Counted from the first letter of the stretch, positions 1 to 6,498 are shown. The stretch is 10,936 bases of DNA from Bryobacteraceae bacterium (GCA_030044325.1 JASHWA010000047.1:1-10936), one strand, 5' to 3'. Numbers and translations are program-made. The notes: generated by a model not told the origin, from the letters alone.

Positions 1-2
1 CC

Positions 3-1262
3 GCAACCATTTTCGCGCTGGGCGCCGCGCTCGGCGCCTGGGTCCGTACGCACCACGCCAATCCGGAAGTCGTCATCGGAATAGACACGCGCGAATCCGG
101 ACCCTGGATTGCCGCGCACGTCGCCGGCGGCCTGGAGCGCGAAGGCGTCCGCGCCCGCTTCGCCGGATTGATCACCACCCCCGGCATCGCCCACGCCGCG
201 CGCACCGGTCCGTTCGCCGCCGGCGTGATGATTTCCGCCTCCCACAATCCCTATCTCGACAACGGCATCAAGATCCTCGATCATTCCGGCTTCAAGCTCC
301 CTGATGAGCAGGAGCACGCCCTCGAACGCGCGATTTTCGCGTTCTCCGGCAACGCCGCGCCCGCCGAGCTGCACGCCGACGAAGGCCTCGATCGCCAGTA
401 CCTCGACTATCTCGCCGCCACTCTGCCGCATGGCGCGGCGAACGCCCGCATCGTCCTGGACGCCGCCAACGGATCGGCCACGCATCTCGGCCCCGCGCTG
501 TTCGAACGCCTGGGCGCTCGCGTTGCGGCCATCTGCTGCTCCCCCGACGGCAAAAACATCAATCTGAACTGCGGCTCGCTGCACCTCAACGCGCTCCGGC
601 AAAAAGTCCTCGAAACCGGCGCCGATTTCGGTGTCGCCTTCGACGGCGATGCCGACCGCGCCCTGTTCGTCTCGCACTCCGGAAAAATTATCGATGGCGA
701 CGCCGTGCTGCTGATCTGCGCCCGCCCCATGCACGCGCGCGGCGAGCTGCGCGAAGTGGTCGCCACGGTCATGTCGAATCTGGGCCTGGAGCGCGCTCTC
801 GCCCGCCACGGAATCGGCCTGGTGCGAACGCCGGTGGGCGATAAATACGTGCTCGAAGAGATGGTCCGCCGCGATTGCCCCCTCGGCGGCGAGCAGAGCG
901 GCCACATCATCTTCCGCCGCTTCGCCACCACCGGCGACGGCCTGCTCACCGCCCTGCGTGTCCTCGAAGTGATGCGCGAATCCGGCCAGAACCTTGACCA
1001 CCTGTCGAGCGAGCTCGAAATCTATCCCCAGCTCCTGGTGAACGTCAAAGTCCGCCAAAAGCGCCCGCTCGCCGATCTCGCCCAAGTGAACGCGGAGATC
1101 CGCCGCGCCGAATCCGAATTCGGAGACGCCGGCCGCGTCCTGGTCCGTTTCTCCGGAACCGAGCCCCTGGCGCGCGTCATGGTCGAAGGCCCCGAAATCG
1201 CCCGCGTCCAACACTTCGCCCACTCCATCGCCGCCGCCATTGAAAATGAGCTGGGCCGGTGA
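3..1262 (+). CDS. glmM: Phosphoglucosamine mutase, 5'-truncated by window edge
   Basis: GlmM converts glucosamine-6-phosphate to glucosamine-1-phosphate in the cytoplasm, on the path to UDP-GlcNAc for peptidoglycan. The reading frame is open from base 3, so the gene starts upstream. A TTG at 168 is internal, because family sequence continues before it (for example DTRESGPW). All four active-site elements of the alpha-D-phosphohexomutase family are visible: the phosphoserine loop SASHNP at 234-251 (acceptor Ser codon 240-242), the metal loop DGDADR at 642-659, the sugar-binding GGEQSGH at 885-905, and the phosphate-binding RFSGTEP near 1146-1166. The 419 residues present, plus roughly 25 missing N-terminal ones, match the usual length of about 445. 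The INLNCGS and GDGLLTALRVLEVM stretches favour GlmM over phosphomannomutase. The stop TGA (1260-1262) overlaps a possible GTG start of the next gene. I am very sure of the family and fairly sure of the GlmM assignment. Confidence 0.93.
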   Translation, partial: ATIFALGAALGAWVRTHHANPEVVIGIDTRESGPWIAAHVAGGLEREGVRARFAGLITTPGIAHAARTGPFAAGVMISASHNPYLDNGIKILDHSGFKLPDEQEHALERAIFAFSGNAAPAELHADEGLDRQYLDYLAATLPHGAANARIVLDAANGSATHLGPALFERLGARVAAICCSPDGKNINLNCGSLHLNALRQKVLETGADFGVAFDGDADRALFVSHSGKIIDGDAVLLICARPMHARGELREVVATVMSNLGLERALARHGIGLVRTPVGDKYVLEEMVRRDCPLGGEQSGHIIFRRFATTGDGLLTALRVLEVMRESGQNLDHLSSELEIYPQLLVNVKVRQKRPLADLAQVNAEIRRAESEFGDAGRVLVRFSGTEPLARVMVEGPEIARVQHFAHSIAAAIENELGR

Positions 1263-1284
1263 AAGATCCAGTATGGGCCCGCGG

Positions 1285-1290
1285 TAAAAT
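1285..1290 (+). promoter_or_regulatory. -10-like box before the DUF1080 gene
   Basis: TAAAAT lies inside the octamer GGTAAAAT (1283-1290), with only 7 bases between it and the ATG at 1298. No Shine-Dalgarno sequence precedes that ATG. If the box is used, transcription would start at or next to the A of ATG, giving a leaderless mRNA. No convincing -35 is seen. The same octamer recurs before the gene starting at 9763. Confidence 0.4.
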
Positions 1291-1297
1291 TTCGAAC

Positions 1298-1900
1298 ATG
1301 CTCGTCCTCATCCTCGCTCTTCTGATACCGTCCGCGAACGCCCAGGACTGGGTCTCCCTGTTCAACGGAAAAGACCTCGCCGGCTGGGTCAAAATCGGCC
1401 AGGAGCGCTGGGAAGTCGAAAACGGAACCATCCACGGCGTCGCCGTCACCAGCGCATACGGCTATCTTCAAACCGAAAAAAGCTACCAGGATTTCGATCT
1501 CGCCCTGCGCTTCAAATGCGAAGGCGAAGGCGGCAACAGCGGCGTCTTTTTTCACGTCTGGTTCAAGCCCGGAACCGCCGACGTCGCCAAAGGCCCGCAA
1601 TTTGAAATCGACTGCGGCCTGGGCAAGCACACCGGTGGAGTCTACGAGCAGAAACGCGGCTGGATCGCCTGGCCCGCGCCCGAAAATGAAGGCGTGGTCC
1701 GCCCCGGCGACTGGAACGATTACCAGCTCGCCGTGCGCGCAAATCACTACATCTCGCGTCTTAACGGCGTCCTCATGGTCGATTTCACCGACCCCAAGCC
1801 CGAAAGCGAGGACGGCCCCATCGCTCTGCAATTGCATTCGGGCGGCCGCGGAAATTTCCGCTTCAAGGACATCGTCATTCGCGATCTTTCAAGACGTTGA
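1298..1900 (+). CDS. Secreted DUF1080 / 3-keto-disaccharide hydrolase-like protein
   Basis: This is a 200-residue protein with a short hydrophobic signal peptide (LVLILALLIPSANAQ) and then a single concanavalin-like jelly-roll domain of the DUF1080 (3-keto-disaccharide hydrolase) family. Family hallmarks in order are LFNGKDLAGW, WEVENGTIHG, GGNSGVFFHV, GPQFEID, a GDWNDYQL strand, RLNGV, and the closing PIALQLHSGG...FRFKDIVIRDL. Members are exported and are linked to cleavage of 3-keto-glycosides or to sugar binding; the exact substrate cannot be read here. I chose the ATG at 1298 because a TAAAAT box ends 7 bases before it and hydrophobic sequence begins at once. A GTG at 1259, overlapping the glmM stop, is a real alternative: it adds 13 residues with K and R that would give the signal peptide the positive N-region it otherwise lacks. 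The stop codon overlaps the TTG start of the next gene, so the two are probably translated together. Confidence 0.85.
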   Translation: MLVLILALLIPSANAQDWVSLFNGKDLAGWVKIGQERWEVENGTIHGVAVTSAYGYLQTEKSYQDFDLALRFKCEGEGGNSGVFFHVWFKPGTADVAKGPQFEIDCGLGKHTGGVYEQKRGWIAWPAPENEGVVRPGDWNDYQLAVRANHYISRLNGVLMVDFTDPKPESEDGPIALQLHSGGRGNFRFKDIVIRDLSRR

Positions 1901-2787
1901 AAATCTACTACTGCGATCACCACGAGATCCCGCTGCCCGCGGGCCACAAGTTTCCGCTCGGAAAATATCGCCTCCTGCGTGAAAAACTCTCCGCGGACGG
2001 TTTTCGACTTGAGCCCGCGCCGCTGGCAACCCCCGAAACCGTCTCCCTCGCCCACGACCCCGATTACGTTCGCGATTTCATCAACGGTAGGCTCGATCCC
2101 AAGGCCATGCGCCGTATCGGATTTCCGTGGTCGCAAGGTCTGGTGCGCCGCACCCTCGCTTCGGCCGGCGGAACGCTCGCCGCCATGCGCGATGCGCTCG
2201 AAACCGGCATCGGCGCGACGCTTTCCGGCGGAACGCATCACGCCTTTCGTTCCGAAGGTTCCGGATTCTGCGTCTTCAATGATGTCGCCATCGCGATTCA
2301 CTCCCTCCGCGCGCGCGGCCGCAACCCGTGCGTCGCCGTGATCGACCTCGATGTGCACCAGGGCGACGGCACCGCGCATTTTTTCGAAAACGATCCGCGC
2401 GTACTCACGCTCTCTCTTCACGGCGCCAACAATTTTCCGTTCCGCAAACAGCGCAGCTCGATCGATGTCGAGCTTCCCGATAAAACCGGTGACGAAGAAT
2501 ACCTGCGCGCGCTCGATTCCGCGCTGCCGCGCGTGTGGGATTTTGCCCCGGATCTCGCGTTTTATCTCTCCGGCGTCGATGCGCTCGAAAGCGATGTACT
2601 GGGTCGTCTATCGCTGACATATGCCGGTTTAGAAGCGCGCGATATACGAGTCATCGAAGGTGCGCGCAAGCGCCTCATTCCGCTGGTGATCACGCTCGGC
2701 GGAGGCTATTCGAATCCCATCGAGCGCACCGTCGAAGCGCACGCCCATACCTTTCGTCTCGCCGCAAAACTGGAATTCGTACCGTAG
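1897..2787 (+). CDS. Histone deacetylase-family zinc amidohydrolase
   Basis: This is a cytoplasmic 296-residue deacetylase of the arginase/HDAC fold, the usual size for single-domain bacterial members (AcuC/AphA/HDAC-like). It would remove acetyl groups from acetyl-lysine proteins or small acetylamines such as acetylpolyamines; which one is not decidable from sequence. Visible motifs: the N-terminal PLPAGHKFPLGKYRLLRE typical of class IV-like bacterial members, the SGGTHHAF pair (H114, H115; general base region), FCVFNDVAIA, DLDVHQGDGTA with zinc ligands D152 and H154, GVDALESDVLG with the third zinc ligand D228, and GGGYS with the transition-state tyrosine Y271. All catalytic positions are intact. 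The start is TTG at 1897-1899, overlapping the TGA of the DUF1080 gene (1898-1900). It is chosen because family similarity starts at its first residues (KIYYCDHHE). This arrangement implies translational coupling. I am very sure of the family and unsure of the substrate. Confidence 0.93.
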   Translation: MKIYYCDHHEIPLPAGHKFPLGKYRLLREKLSADGFRLEPAPLATPETVSLAHDPDYVRDFINGRLDPKAMRRIGFPWSQGLVRRTLASAGGTLAAMRDALETGIGATLSGGTHHAFRSEGSGFCVFNDVAIAIHSLRARGRNPCVAVIDLDVHQGDGTAHFFENDPRVLTLSLHGANNFPFRKQRSSIDVELPDKTGDEEYLRALDSALPRVWDFAPDLAFYLSGVDALESDVLGRLSLTYAGLEARDIRVIEGARKRLIPLVITLGGGYSNPIERTVEAHAHTFRLAAKLEFVP

Positions 2788-2807
2788 CATTCTTTTTCGA
2801 GATCGTG

Positions 2808-2813
2808 TATAGA
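2808..2813 (+). promoter_or_regulatory. Possible -10 box (TATAGA) for the small secreted protein
   Basis: TATAGA in the 59-base gap after the HDAC gene matches five of six TATAAT positions. It would place transcription start about 25 bases before the ATG at 2847, upstream of the ribosome binding site. No good -35 is seen at the right distance, so this is weak. Confidence 0.3.
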
Positions 2814-2832
2814 AATTGCAGGATCGAATTTC

Positions 2833-2840
2833 AAGGAGGT
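2833..2840 (+). promoter_or_regulatory. Perfect Shine-Dalgarno site (AAGGAGGT)
   Basis: AAGGAGGT is fully complementary to the 3' end of bacterial 16S rRNA and lies 6 bases before the ATG at 2847. It fixes that start codon rather than the longer in-frame ORF that opens at 2535 inside the HDAC gene. It is the strongest ribosome binding site in the window. Confidence 0.85.
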
Positions 2841-2846
2841 TCGAAA

Positions 2847-3386
2847 ATGCGGTTGCTCGGATTTATTTTGCTGCCCGGCTTGCTCGCCGCGCAGTCTACG
2901 CAGGCGGACTTGAGCGGCATTCCGGAGTCCCAAGGCGTTTACTATCACGCGCCCTCGGGATGGATCGGCCTCGCGCCGAATCCGCTGATGCCGTTTGAAG
3001 GCGGAAACGCGCGCTGGATCCTCAGCCTGGGCCGCAGCCCCGCCGTCGCGGAGCTTCCCGGTCCCCACGCGGCCGTGCAAGTCCCCGGCGCGCGCCCCGT
3101 TTTTCATCTGCGCGGATTCGCTCCCAATACCGCGCTGTACCTGGTGCGCGCCACTCCCAAGCTCGATTACCGCGAAATTCGCATGCCGCTCGTCGACGAC
3201 GCGCACACTTTCGCGCGCTTCCGTTCCCAGGACATCGTCGACTACGATCTCACCTGGACCAACGGCATCGCCACGGTCACCCCCAAGACCGATCTCAAGC
3301 CCGGTGAATACGCGCTGGTCTCCCAATACGAGCCCGGAATGCGCGCCCTCCGCCTCAGCTTCGAGTTCGGCGTCACCGGACGTTAG
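2847..3386 (+). CDS. Small exported protein of unknown function
   Basis: The protein has 179 residues and I do not recognise its family. The N-terminus (MRLLGFILLPGLLAAQ) looks like a Sec signal peptide with cleavage near AAQ or A-Q-S. There is no lipobox cysteine, so the product is probably periplasmic or secreted. The mature part is beta-rich in appearance, with SQGVYYHAPSGWIGLAP, a proline/glycine-rich middle (VPGARPVFHLRGF), and a C-terminal section with charged, alternating hydrophobic strands ending LSFEFGVTGR. No metal-binding or catalytic motif and no further membrane segment is evident. It follows the HDAC gene by 59 bases on the same strand but has its own very strong ribosome site and possibly its own promoter. 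A convergent hairpin follows the stop. The gene itself is well supported by signal peptide, ribosome site and codon use; its role is unknown. Confidence 0.82.
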   Translation: MRLLGFILLPGLLAAQSTQADLSGIPESQGVYYHAPSGWIGLAPNPLMPFEGGNARWILSLGRSPAVAELPGPHAAVQVPGARPVFHLRGFAPNTALYLVRATPKLDYREIRMPLVDDAHTFARFRSQDIVDYDLTWTNGIATVTPKTDLKPGEYALVSQYEPGMRALRLSFEFGVTGR

Positions 3387-3396
3387 CGGATGGGGA

Positions 3397-3424
3397 AGTG
3401 GGAAGTAGGTTTCTACTTCCTACT
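3397..3424. terminator. Hairpin between convergent genes
   Basis: Bases 3401-3408 (GGAAGTAG) pair perfectly with 3413-3420 (CTACTTCC) around a GTTT loop. The stem extends to about 12 pairs (3397-3408 with 3413-3424) with one G-T pair. It lies between the plus-strand small secreted gene and the minus-strand aldolase and includes the aldolase stop codon (3413-3415). The symmetry suits a two-way terminator, but neither side has a clear run of T, so it may only stabilise 3' ends. Confidence 0.5.
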
Positions 3425-4588
3425 CCTCTCCACGATCCTCACCAACGACCCCGCGCGCAGATCCTCCGCCGTCACCGAAGTCCTCGCCACAGCCTCGGAT
3501 TCCTCGATCGCGCCGCAATGGATCGCCCGCAGGAAATAATTCAATAACCCCTGACCCGTCGCCGCGTCGTCGAACACCCCGCTCACCATGCTCGCCTGCG
3601 CCGCCTTGGCGATGAAATTTTTCAGCCGCTCCGACGCCTCTTCCAGATTTTCAAGAAAGAACGTATACACCGCCGCGAAGCGCGACACCAGTTGCGCCGG
3701 GTGCAGATCCCATCCCTGGTAAAACCCGCCCTCGAGCGCGCGCCGCGCGTGATCGTAATGCAGCTTCCATGCGCGATCGACCGCCGCGCGATTTTCCGCC
3801 GCCTGGCGCGCCGTGATCGATTCGCCGCGGTGCACCGGCACCGGCATCACGTTGGTGGGACCATCCGCCAGACGCAGCCCTGTCCCCGCCGCCTGCACCT
3901 GCATCATCGCGCGAGCCCAGTCGCAGGCCGGATGCACAATGCTCTGCCGCACGATCCCCAGGCTGGCGGTGTAATCGTACGGGCCGAAATGCGCCGCCAC
4001 CATCTTTCCCCGCCCCGCCTCGATCAGCCGCGCGACCATCAAGACCGATTGCGGCGTCTCGATCATGATCTCCATTCGCGCGATGCCGTAAGCATCCAAA
4101 AGGTCCGCCAGCGCGCTCACCTGTTCGACCACGGTGATCTTGGGCAGCACCACCGAGAAATTCTCCGGCAGCTTTCCGCGATAAGCGTTCATGAAACGCT
4201 CGAGCGTCCGCCGCGCGCGCCCCGCGCATTCCTCATTCAACGGCTTGATGCGAATTCCGAAAAACGCCGGGAGTTTTTCGGCGTAAGAAGCCTCTTCGGC
4301 GCAACGCTCGGCCGCCGCGTCTTCCTCCGCGTCGCTGCGAACTCCGTACCCGTCCTCGAAATCGACGTGGTAATCCTCCACCGGCTCGCGCCGCAGCTTT
4401 TCGACCACGCGAGCGTAGACCGTCTCGGCAAGCGCGTTCGGAATCCCGAGAGCCCCAGCGAGCGCCGCCGGATCGGGCGCATATTCGTTCAGCGCGCGCT
4501 CCGCCAGCCTGCCCATTTTCGCCGCCACATCGCGGCCAAAAAGATGCGCCCCGCCATAAACCGCATGAACCGGCTCGCGCTCAAGCAT
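3413..4588 (-). CDS. HpcH/HpaI (CitE-like) aldolase family protein, DUF6986 type
   Basis: This 391-residue cytoplasmic protein has the TIM-barrel features of the citrate-lyase-beta/HpcH-HpaI/malyl-CoA lyase superfamily. Visible elements in order: DFEDGYG (residues about 75-81, like the DLEDAV loop), a FGIRIKPL strand with the substrate-binding Arg, a LPKI strand, EIMIETPQSVL with the metal-ligand Glu, and HFGPYDYTASLGI with the metal-ligand Asp. The C-terminal third (HPAQLVSRFAAVYTFF) is helical, as in the DUF6986 group. Enzymes of the superfamily make or break C-C bonds of 2-oxo acids or acyl-CoA esters with Mg2+. The substrate of this subgroup is not established to my knowledge, and no neighbour reveals it. 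The ATG at 4588 has GAGGG directly against it, too close to act as a ribosome site, while a TACAAT box ends 6 bases upstream. A leaderless start is therefore likely. Family confidence is high, exact function low. Confidence 0.85.
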   Translation of the reverse strand: MLEREPVHAVYGGAHLFGRDVAAKMGRLAERALNEYAPDPAALAGALGIPNALAETVYARVVEKLRREPVEDYHVDFEDGYGVRSDAEEDAAAERCAEEASYAEKLPAFFGIRIKPLNEECAGRARRTLERFMNAYRGKLPENFSVVLPKITVVEQVSALADLLDAYGIARMEIMIETPQSVLMVARLIEAGRGKMVAAHFGPYDYTASLGIVRQSIVHPACDWARAMMQVQAAGTGLRLADGPTNVMPVPVHRGESITARQAAENRAAVDRAWKLHYDHARRALEGGFYQGWDLHPAQLVSRFAAVYTFFLENLEEASERLKNFIAKAAQASMVSGVFDDAATGQGLLNYFLRAIHCGAIEESEAVARTSVTAEDLRAGSLVRIVERSRK

Positions 4589-4594
4589 CCCTCG

Positions 4595-4625
4595 ATTGTA
4601 TTGAACCCCGTGCGGCAGCTTTCAA
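4595..4625 (-). promoter_or_regulatory. Putative promoter of the aldolase gene
   Basis: On the minus strand, TTGAAA (4620-4625) and TACAAT (4595-4600) match the sigma-70 -35 and -10 elements at 4/6 and 5/6, with a slightly long 19-base spacer. Only 6 bases separate the -10 from the ATG (4588), so the mRNA would begin at or beside the start codon. The promoter lies in the 72-base gap after the exonuclease stop, so the aldolase can be transcribed on its own. Confidence 0.45.
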
Positions 4626-4660
4626 CCTGCGCGCCGGCTTGGAGCCGCGCAATCCACGAA

Positions 4661-5929
4661 CTAAACCGGCCGCTTCCGCCGCCGGGCCCGCCCAGGCCTC
4701 GAGGCTTTCCCCACGCGGCGCATCAGCCGCTCCTCGCGCCTCCGCAGCTCGGCCGAATCCTCGATCTCCCGCGCCGACCGCGTCAGATCGAGCGCCCGCG
4801 CGTAATCCTTTTCCTGATGCTCCCAATGTTTGGCCAGCTCTTCCATCGCCTGCGCCCGAAACGGATTCCTCGCCGACGCGAGATCGCTCCACATGGCCAC
4901 CGCGGGCCCTCCCAGCCTGCGCTCCAGCGCCGCGACGTCCCACATGGTGCGAAACAGCAGCTCATCCGCCAATCCCGCCTCGATCGCACGGCGAAACAGA
5001 TCGCGCGACCGTTCCAGTTCTCCCGCTTCCCGCAGCCACCGCGCGACGCCCGCCATCTCCGCGCCGTTGGTCAGCGCGTCCTCGCTGTGAAAAGCCCGCG
5101 GCACGATCGCCGTCAGACACGCCAGCGTCAGAATATCGATCTGGTTGTGATGAAACACCGGCAGCAGCCGCGCCGCCTGCCGCGTGCGCAGATATTCGAA
5201 GTAAATGTACGGAATCAGCGCGCCGGGAACGTCGCCCTCGCGCTCCACCCCCAGCACCTGGTTTTCTAAATCCACCAGCCGGCACCGGTCGAACCGCAGT
5301 TTCCACAGCCGCCGCGCGCCAAACAGCAGATCGAGATGCTCCATCCGCGAAAACGGCGGACGCGCGCGATTCAATCGATACCGCGTCTCCAGCAGCGGCT
5401 GGTCGAAAGCCCGTCCGTTATACGTGATCAGCACCCGGAACGGCTGCAAATACCGCGCCAGCGCATCGAGCAAACTCGCTTCTTCGCCATGCTCGCGCAT
5501 GAAAAACTGCCGGACTCTGAAACCCTCCGCCGTGATGCGTCCCACCCCCACCAGAAACGCGCACGTTCCCGTGCCCCCCGAGAGGCCCGTCGTTTCCGTA
5601 TCGAGAAACGCCCACTCCTGGGGCGCCGCTTCCGGAATTTCGAGCGATCCCAACATATCCCCCGGCAAATCCGCCAGCGCGCCGATATCCGCGCTCCCAT
5701 GCCGCCGATGCCGCTCGAAGATTTTTTCCGTCTCGAAGTGTTTTCCGAACCCGCTCTCCACCTCTTCCCCGCTCAGCCACTCCTCGACGTAGCTATGCGC
5801 CGGCCGAGGCAATCCCGCCGCCTCCGCGATGTGCTCCGAAGCCCTGATTGGCGGGCCTTCGGCGTACTTCCGGTCGATTTTCCGAACGCGCCTGCGCAAT
5901 TCGGCGAGCTGCTGCTGAAGATCGCCCAT
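4661..5929 (-). CDS. YprB-like ribonuclease H-fold (DEDD) 3'-5' exonuclease domain protein
   Basis: This 422-residue protein carries the YprB RNase_H_2 domain, a DEDD-superfamily exonuclease fold that uses two metal ions. Visible catalytic positions: D110 and E112 in FLDTETTGLSGG, D176 in ITYNGRAFDQPLL, and a third motif HHNQIDILTLA with H261 and D265. These correspond to the four acidic residues plus the histidine of the DEDD family. Residues 1-100 are a charged lead with a possible short coiled coil (DLQQQLAELRRRVRKIDRKY). After about 280 the protein is helical and TPR-like (AEMAGVARWLREAGELERSRDLF...), and it ends in a very basic tail (GRARRRKR) that could bind nucleic acid. Homologues are widespread but their cellular substrate is not established. 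The ATG at 5929 is supported by AAAAGG just upstream. It is on the same strand as the aldolase but 72 bases away. The family call is firm. Confidence 0.9.
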   Translation of the reverse strand: MGDLQQQLAELRRRVRKIDRKYAEGPPIRASEHIAEAAGLPRPAHSYVEEWLSGEEVESGFGKHFETEKIFERHRRHGSADIGALADLPGDMLGSLEIPEAAPQEWAFLDTETTGLSGGTGTCAFLVGVGRITAEGFRVRQFFMREHGEEASLLDALARYLQPFRVLITYNGRAFDQPLLETRYRLNRARPPFSRMEHLDLLFGARRLWKLRFDRCRLVDLENQVLGVEREGDVPGALIPYIYFEYLRTRQAARLLPVFHHNQIDILTLACLTAIVPRAFHSEDALTNGAEMAGVARWLREAGELERSRDLFRRAIEAGLADELLFRTMWDVAALERRLGGPAVAMWSDLASARNPFRAQAMEELAKHWEHQEKDYARALDLTRSAREIEDSAELRRREERLMRRVGKASRPGRARRRKRPV

Positions 5930-5945
5930 TCGCCTTTTCTTTGCC

Positions 5946-5986
5946 AGAATACCAGACTTCCCTTCCCGATGGAAGAATTTTTTTTT
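5946..5986 (-). promoter_or_regulatory. Possible promoter of the YprB-like gene with an upstream A-tract
   Basis: Reading the minus strand, nine A bases (5978-5986) lie just upstream of where a -35 should be, followed by a poor -35 (TTCCAT, 5969-5974), a 17-base spacer and TATTCT (5946-5951). The A-tract could act as an UP element that makes up for the weak -35. Read on the plus strand, the same bases form a 5-pair hairpin (5962-5975) followed by nine T, which resembles a small terminator, but no plus-strand gene lies upstream. Confidence 0.35.
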
Positions 5987-6034
5987 GAGCGCCGCGAGCG
6001 CTCCGAGCGAAGACCCGCAACATGCTCCGAACCC

Positions 6035-6057
6035 GCGAAAAATCGGTGTTTTTTCGC
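6035..6057 (+). other. A/T-tract hairpin upstream of the HU promoter
   Basis: GCGAAAAA (6035-6042) pairs with TTTTTCGC (6050-6057) across a 7-base loop. The A5 and T6 tracts are spaced at less than one helical turn to about one turn apart, in an otherwise GC-rich genome, and lie directly upstream of the HU -35 at 6067. They could act as bent DNA, as an UP element, or as a protein site. Function is inferred from position only. Confidence 0.4.
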
Positions 6058-6066
6058 ATTTTGCTC

Positions 6067-6095
6067 TTTACAGCGCCGTCCCGATCCCTTATCAT
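6067..6095 (+). promoter_or_regulatory. Sigma-70-type promoter of the HU gene
   Basis: TTTACA (6067-6072) and TATCAT (6090-6095) are each 5/6 matches to the -35 and -10 consensus with the ideal 17-base spacer. This is the best promoter in the window. Transcription would start near 6102, giving an untranslated leader of about 60 bases before the ATG at 6165. The leader contains a small GC stem (CGGG 6110-6113 with CCCG 6120-6123) and the ribosome site AAAGGAG (6154-6160). Confidence 0.65.
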
Positions 6096-6164
6096 GAACT
6101 AGCTAAATGCGGGTTTCAGGCCCGTAAAACGTACATTTGGGAGATATCAGACAAAAGGAGAACT

Positions 6165-6464
6165 ATGGCAGCAAAGATGACGCAATCGCAGATGGTGAAG
6201 GAGCTCGCCGCGGCCGTCGGTGTGCCGAATAAAGTCGCGAAATCCTTCATGATCGCTTATGCCGAAATGGCGGTGCGTGAAACCAAGAAGAATGGCATGT
6301 GCGTGCTTCCCGGCGTCGGCCGGCTGGTGCGCGTCGATCGCAAAGCCCGCATGGGCCGCAACCCGGCTACCGGCGAAGCGATCAAGATCCCGGCCAAAAA
6401 GGTCGTGAAGTTCCGCGTCGCCAAGGCGGTGAAGGATGCGATCGTCCCGCCCAAAAAGAAGTAA
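6165..6464 (+). CDS. HU/IHF-family DNA-binding protein
   Basis: This 99-residue nucleoid protein is close to the usual 90-100 residues of HU. HU dimers bind and bend DNA non-specifically, compacting the chromosome and helping replication, recombination and transcription. The N-terminal helices (QMVKELAAAVGVPNKVAKSF) form the dimer core. The beta-arm carries GRNPATGEAIKIPA (64-77), with the DNA-intercalating proline at P67, and the C-terminal helix is VAKAVKDAI. The usual G-F-G-T-F turn is replaced by GVGRL (50-54), and the protein ends PPKKK, a slightly basic tail. The start is fixed by AAAGGAG 4 bases before the ATG at 6165. The longer in-frame opening at 5985 would run through the promoter and is rejected. 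The gene stands alone with its own promoter and terminator, consistent with abundant expression. Confidence 0.93.
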   Translation: MAAKMTQSQMVKELAAAVGVPNKVAKSFMIAYAEMAVRETKKNGMCVLPGVGRLVRVDRKARMGRNPATGEAIKIPAKKVVKFRVAKAVKDAIVPPKKK

Positions 6465-6474
6465 AACAATTTAA

Positions 6475-6489
6475 CCGGGTTGAACCCGG
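6475..6489. other. Short inverted repeat after the HU stop
   Basis: CCGGGTT (6475-6481) and AACCCGG (6483-6489) are perfect inverted halves around one base; a real hairpin would have about six pairs and a three-base loop. It sits between the HU stop and the strong terminator and may protect the mRNA 3' end. Confidence 0.4.
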
Positions 6490-6498
6490 GCAGACAGG

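Noticed and set aside
2535..2846. A 104-residue N-terminal extension of the small secreted protein
   Set aside because: It overlaps the HDAC catalytic C-terminus in another frame. The ATG at 2847 has a perfect ribosome site followed by a signal peptide.
3692..5269. A 525-codon plus-strand open frame across the aldolase and YprB-like genes
   Set aside because: It lies antisense to two genes with full catalytic motifs, and its product is Arg/Pro/His-rich without any domain. Such frames are expected opposite GC-rich coding DNA.
5962..5986. Hairpin plus nine T read as a plus-strand terminator
   Set aside because: The stem has only five pairs and no plus-strand gene precedes it. An A-tract upstream of the minus-strand YprB-like promoter explains it better.
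5985..6164. A 60-residue N-terminal extension of HU
   Set aside because: It runs through the best promoter in the window. The ATG at 6165 has a good ribosome site and gives the normal HU length.
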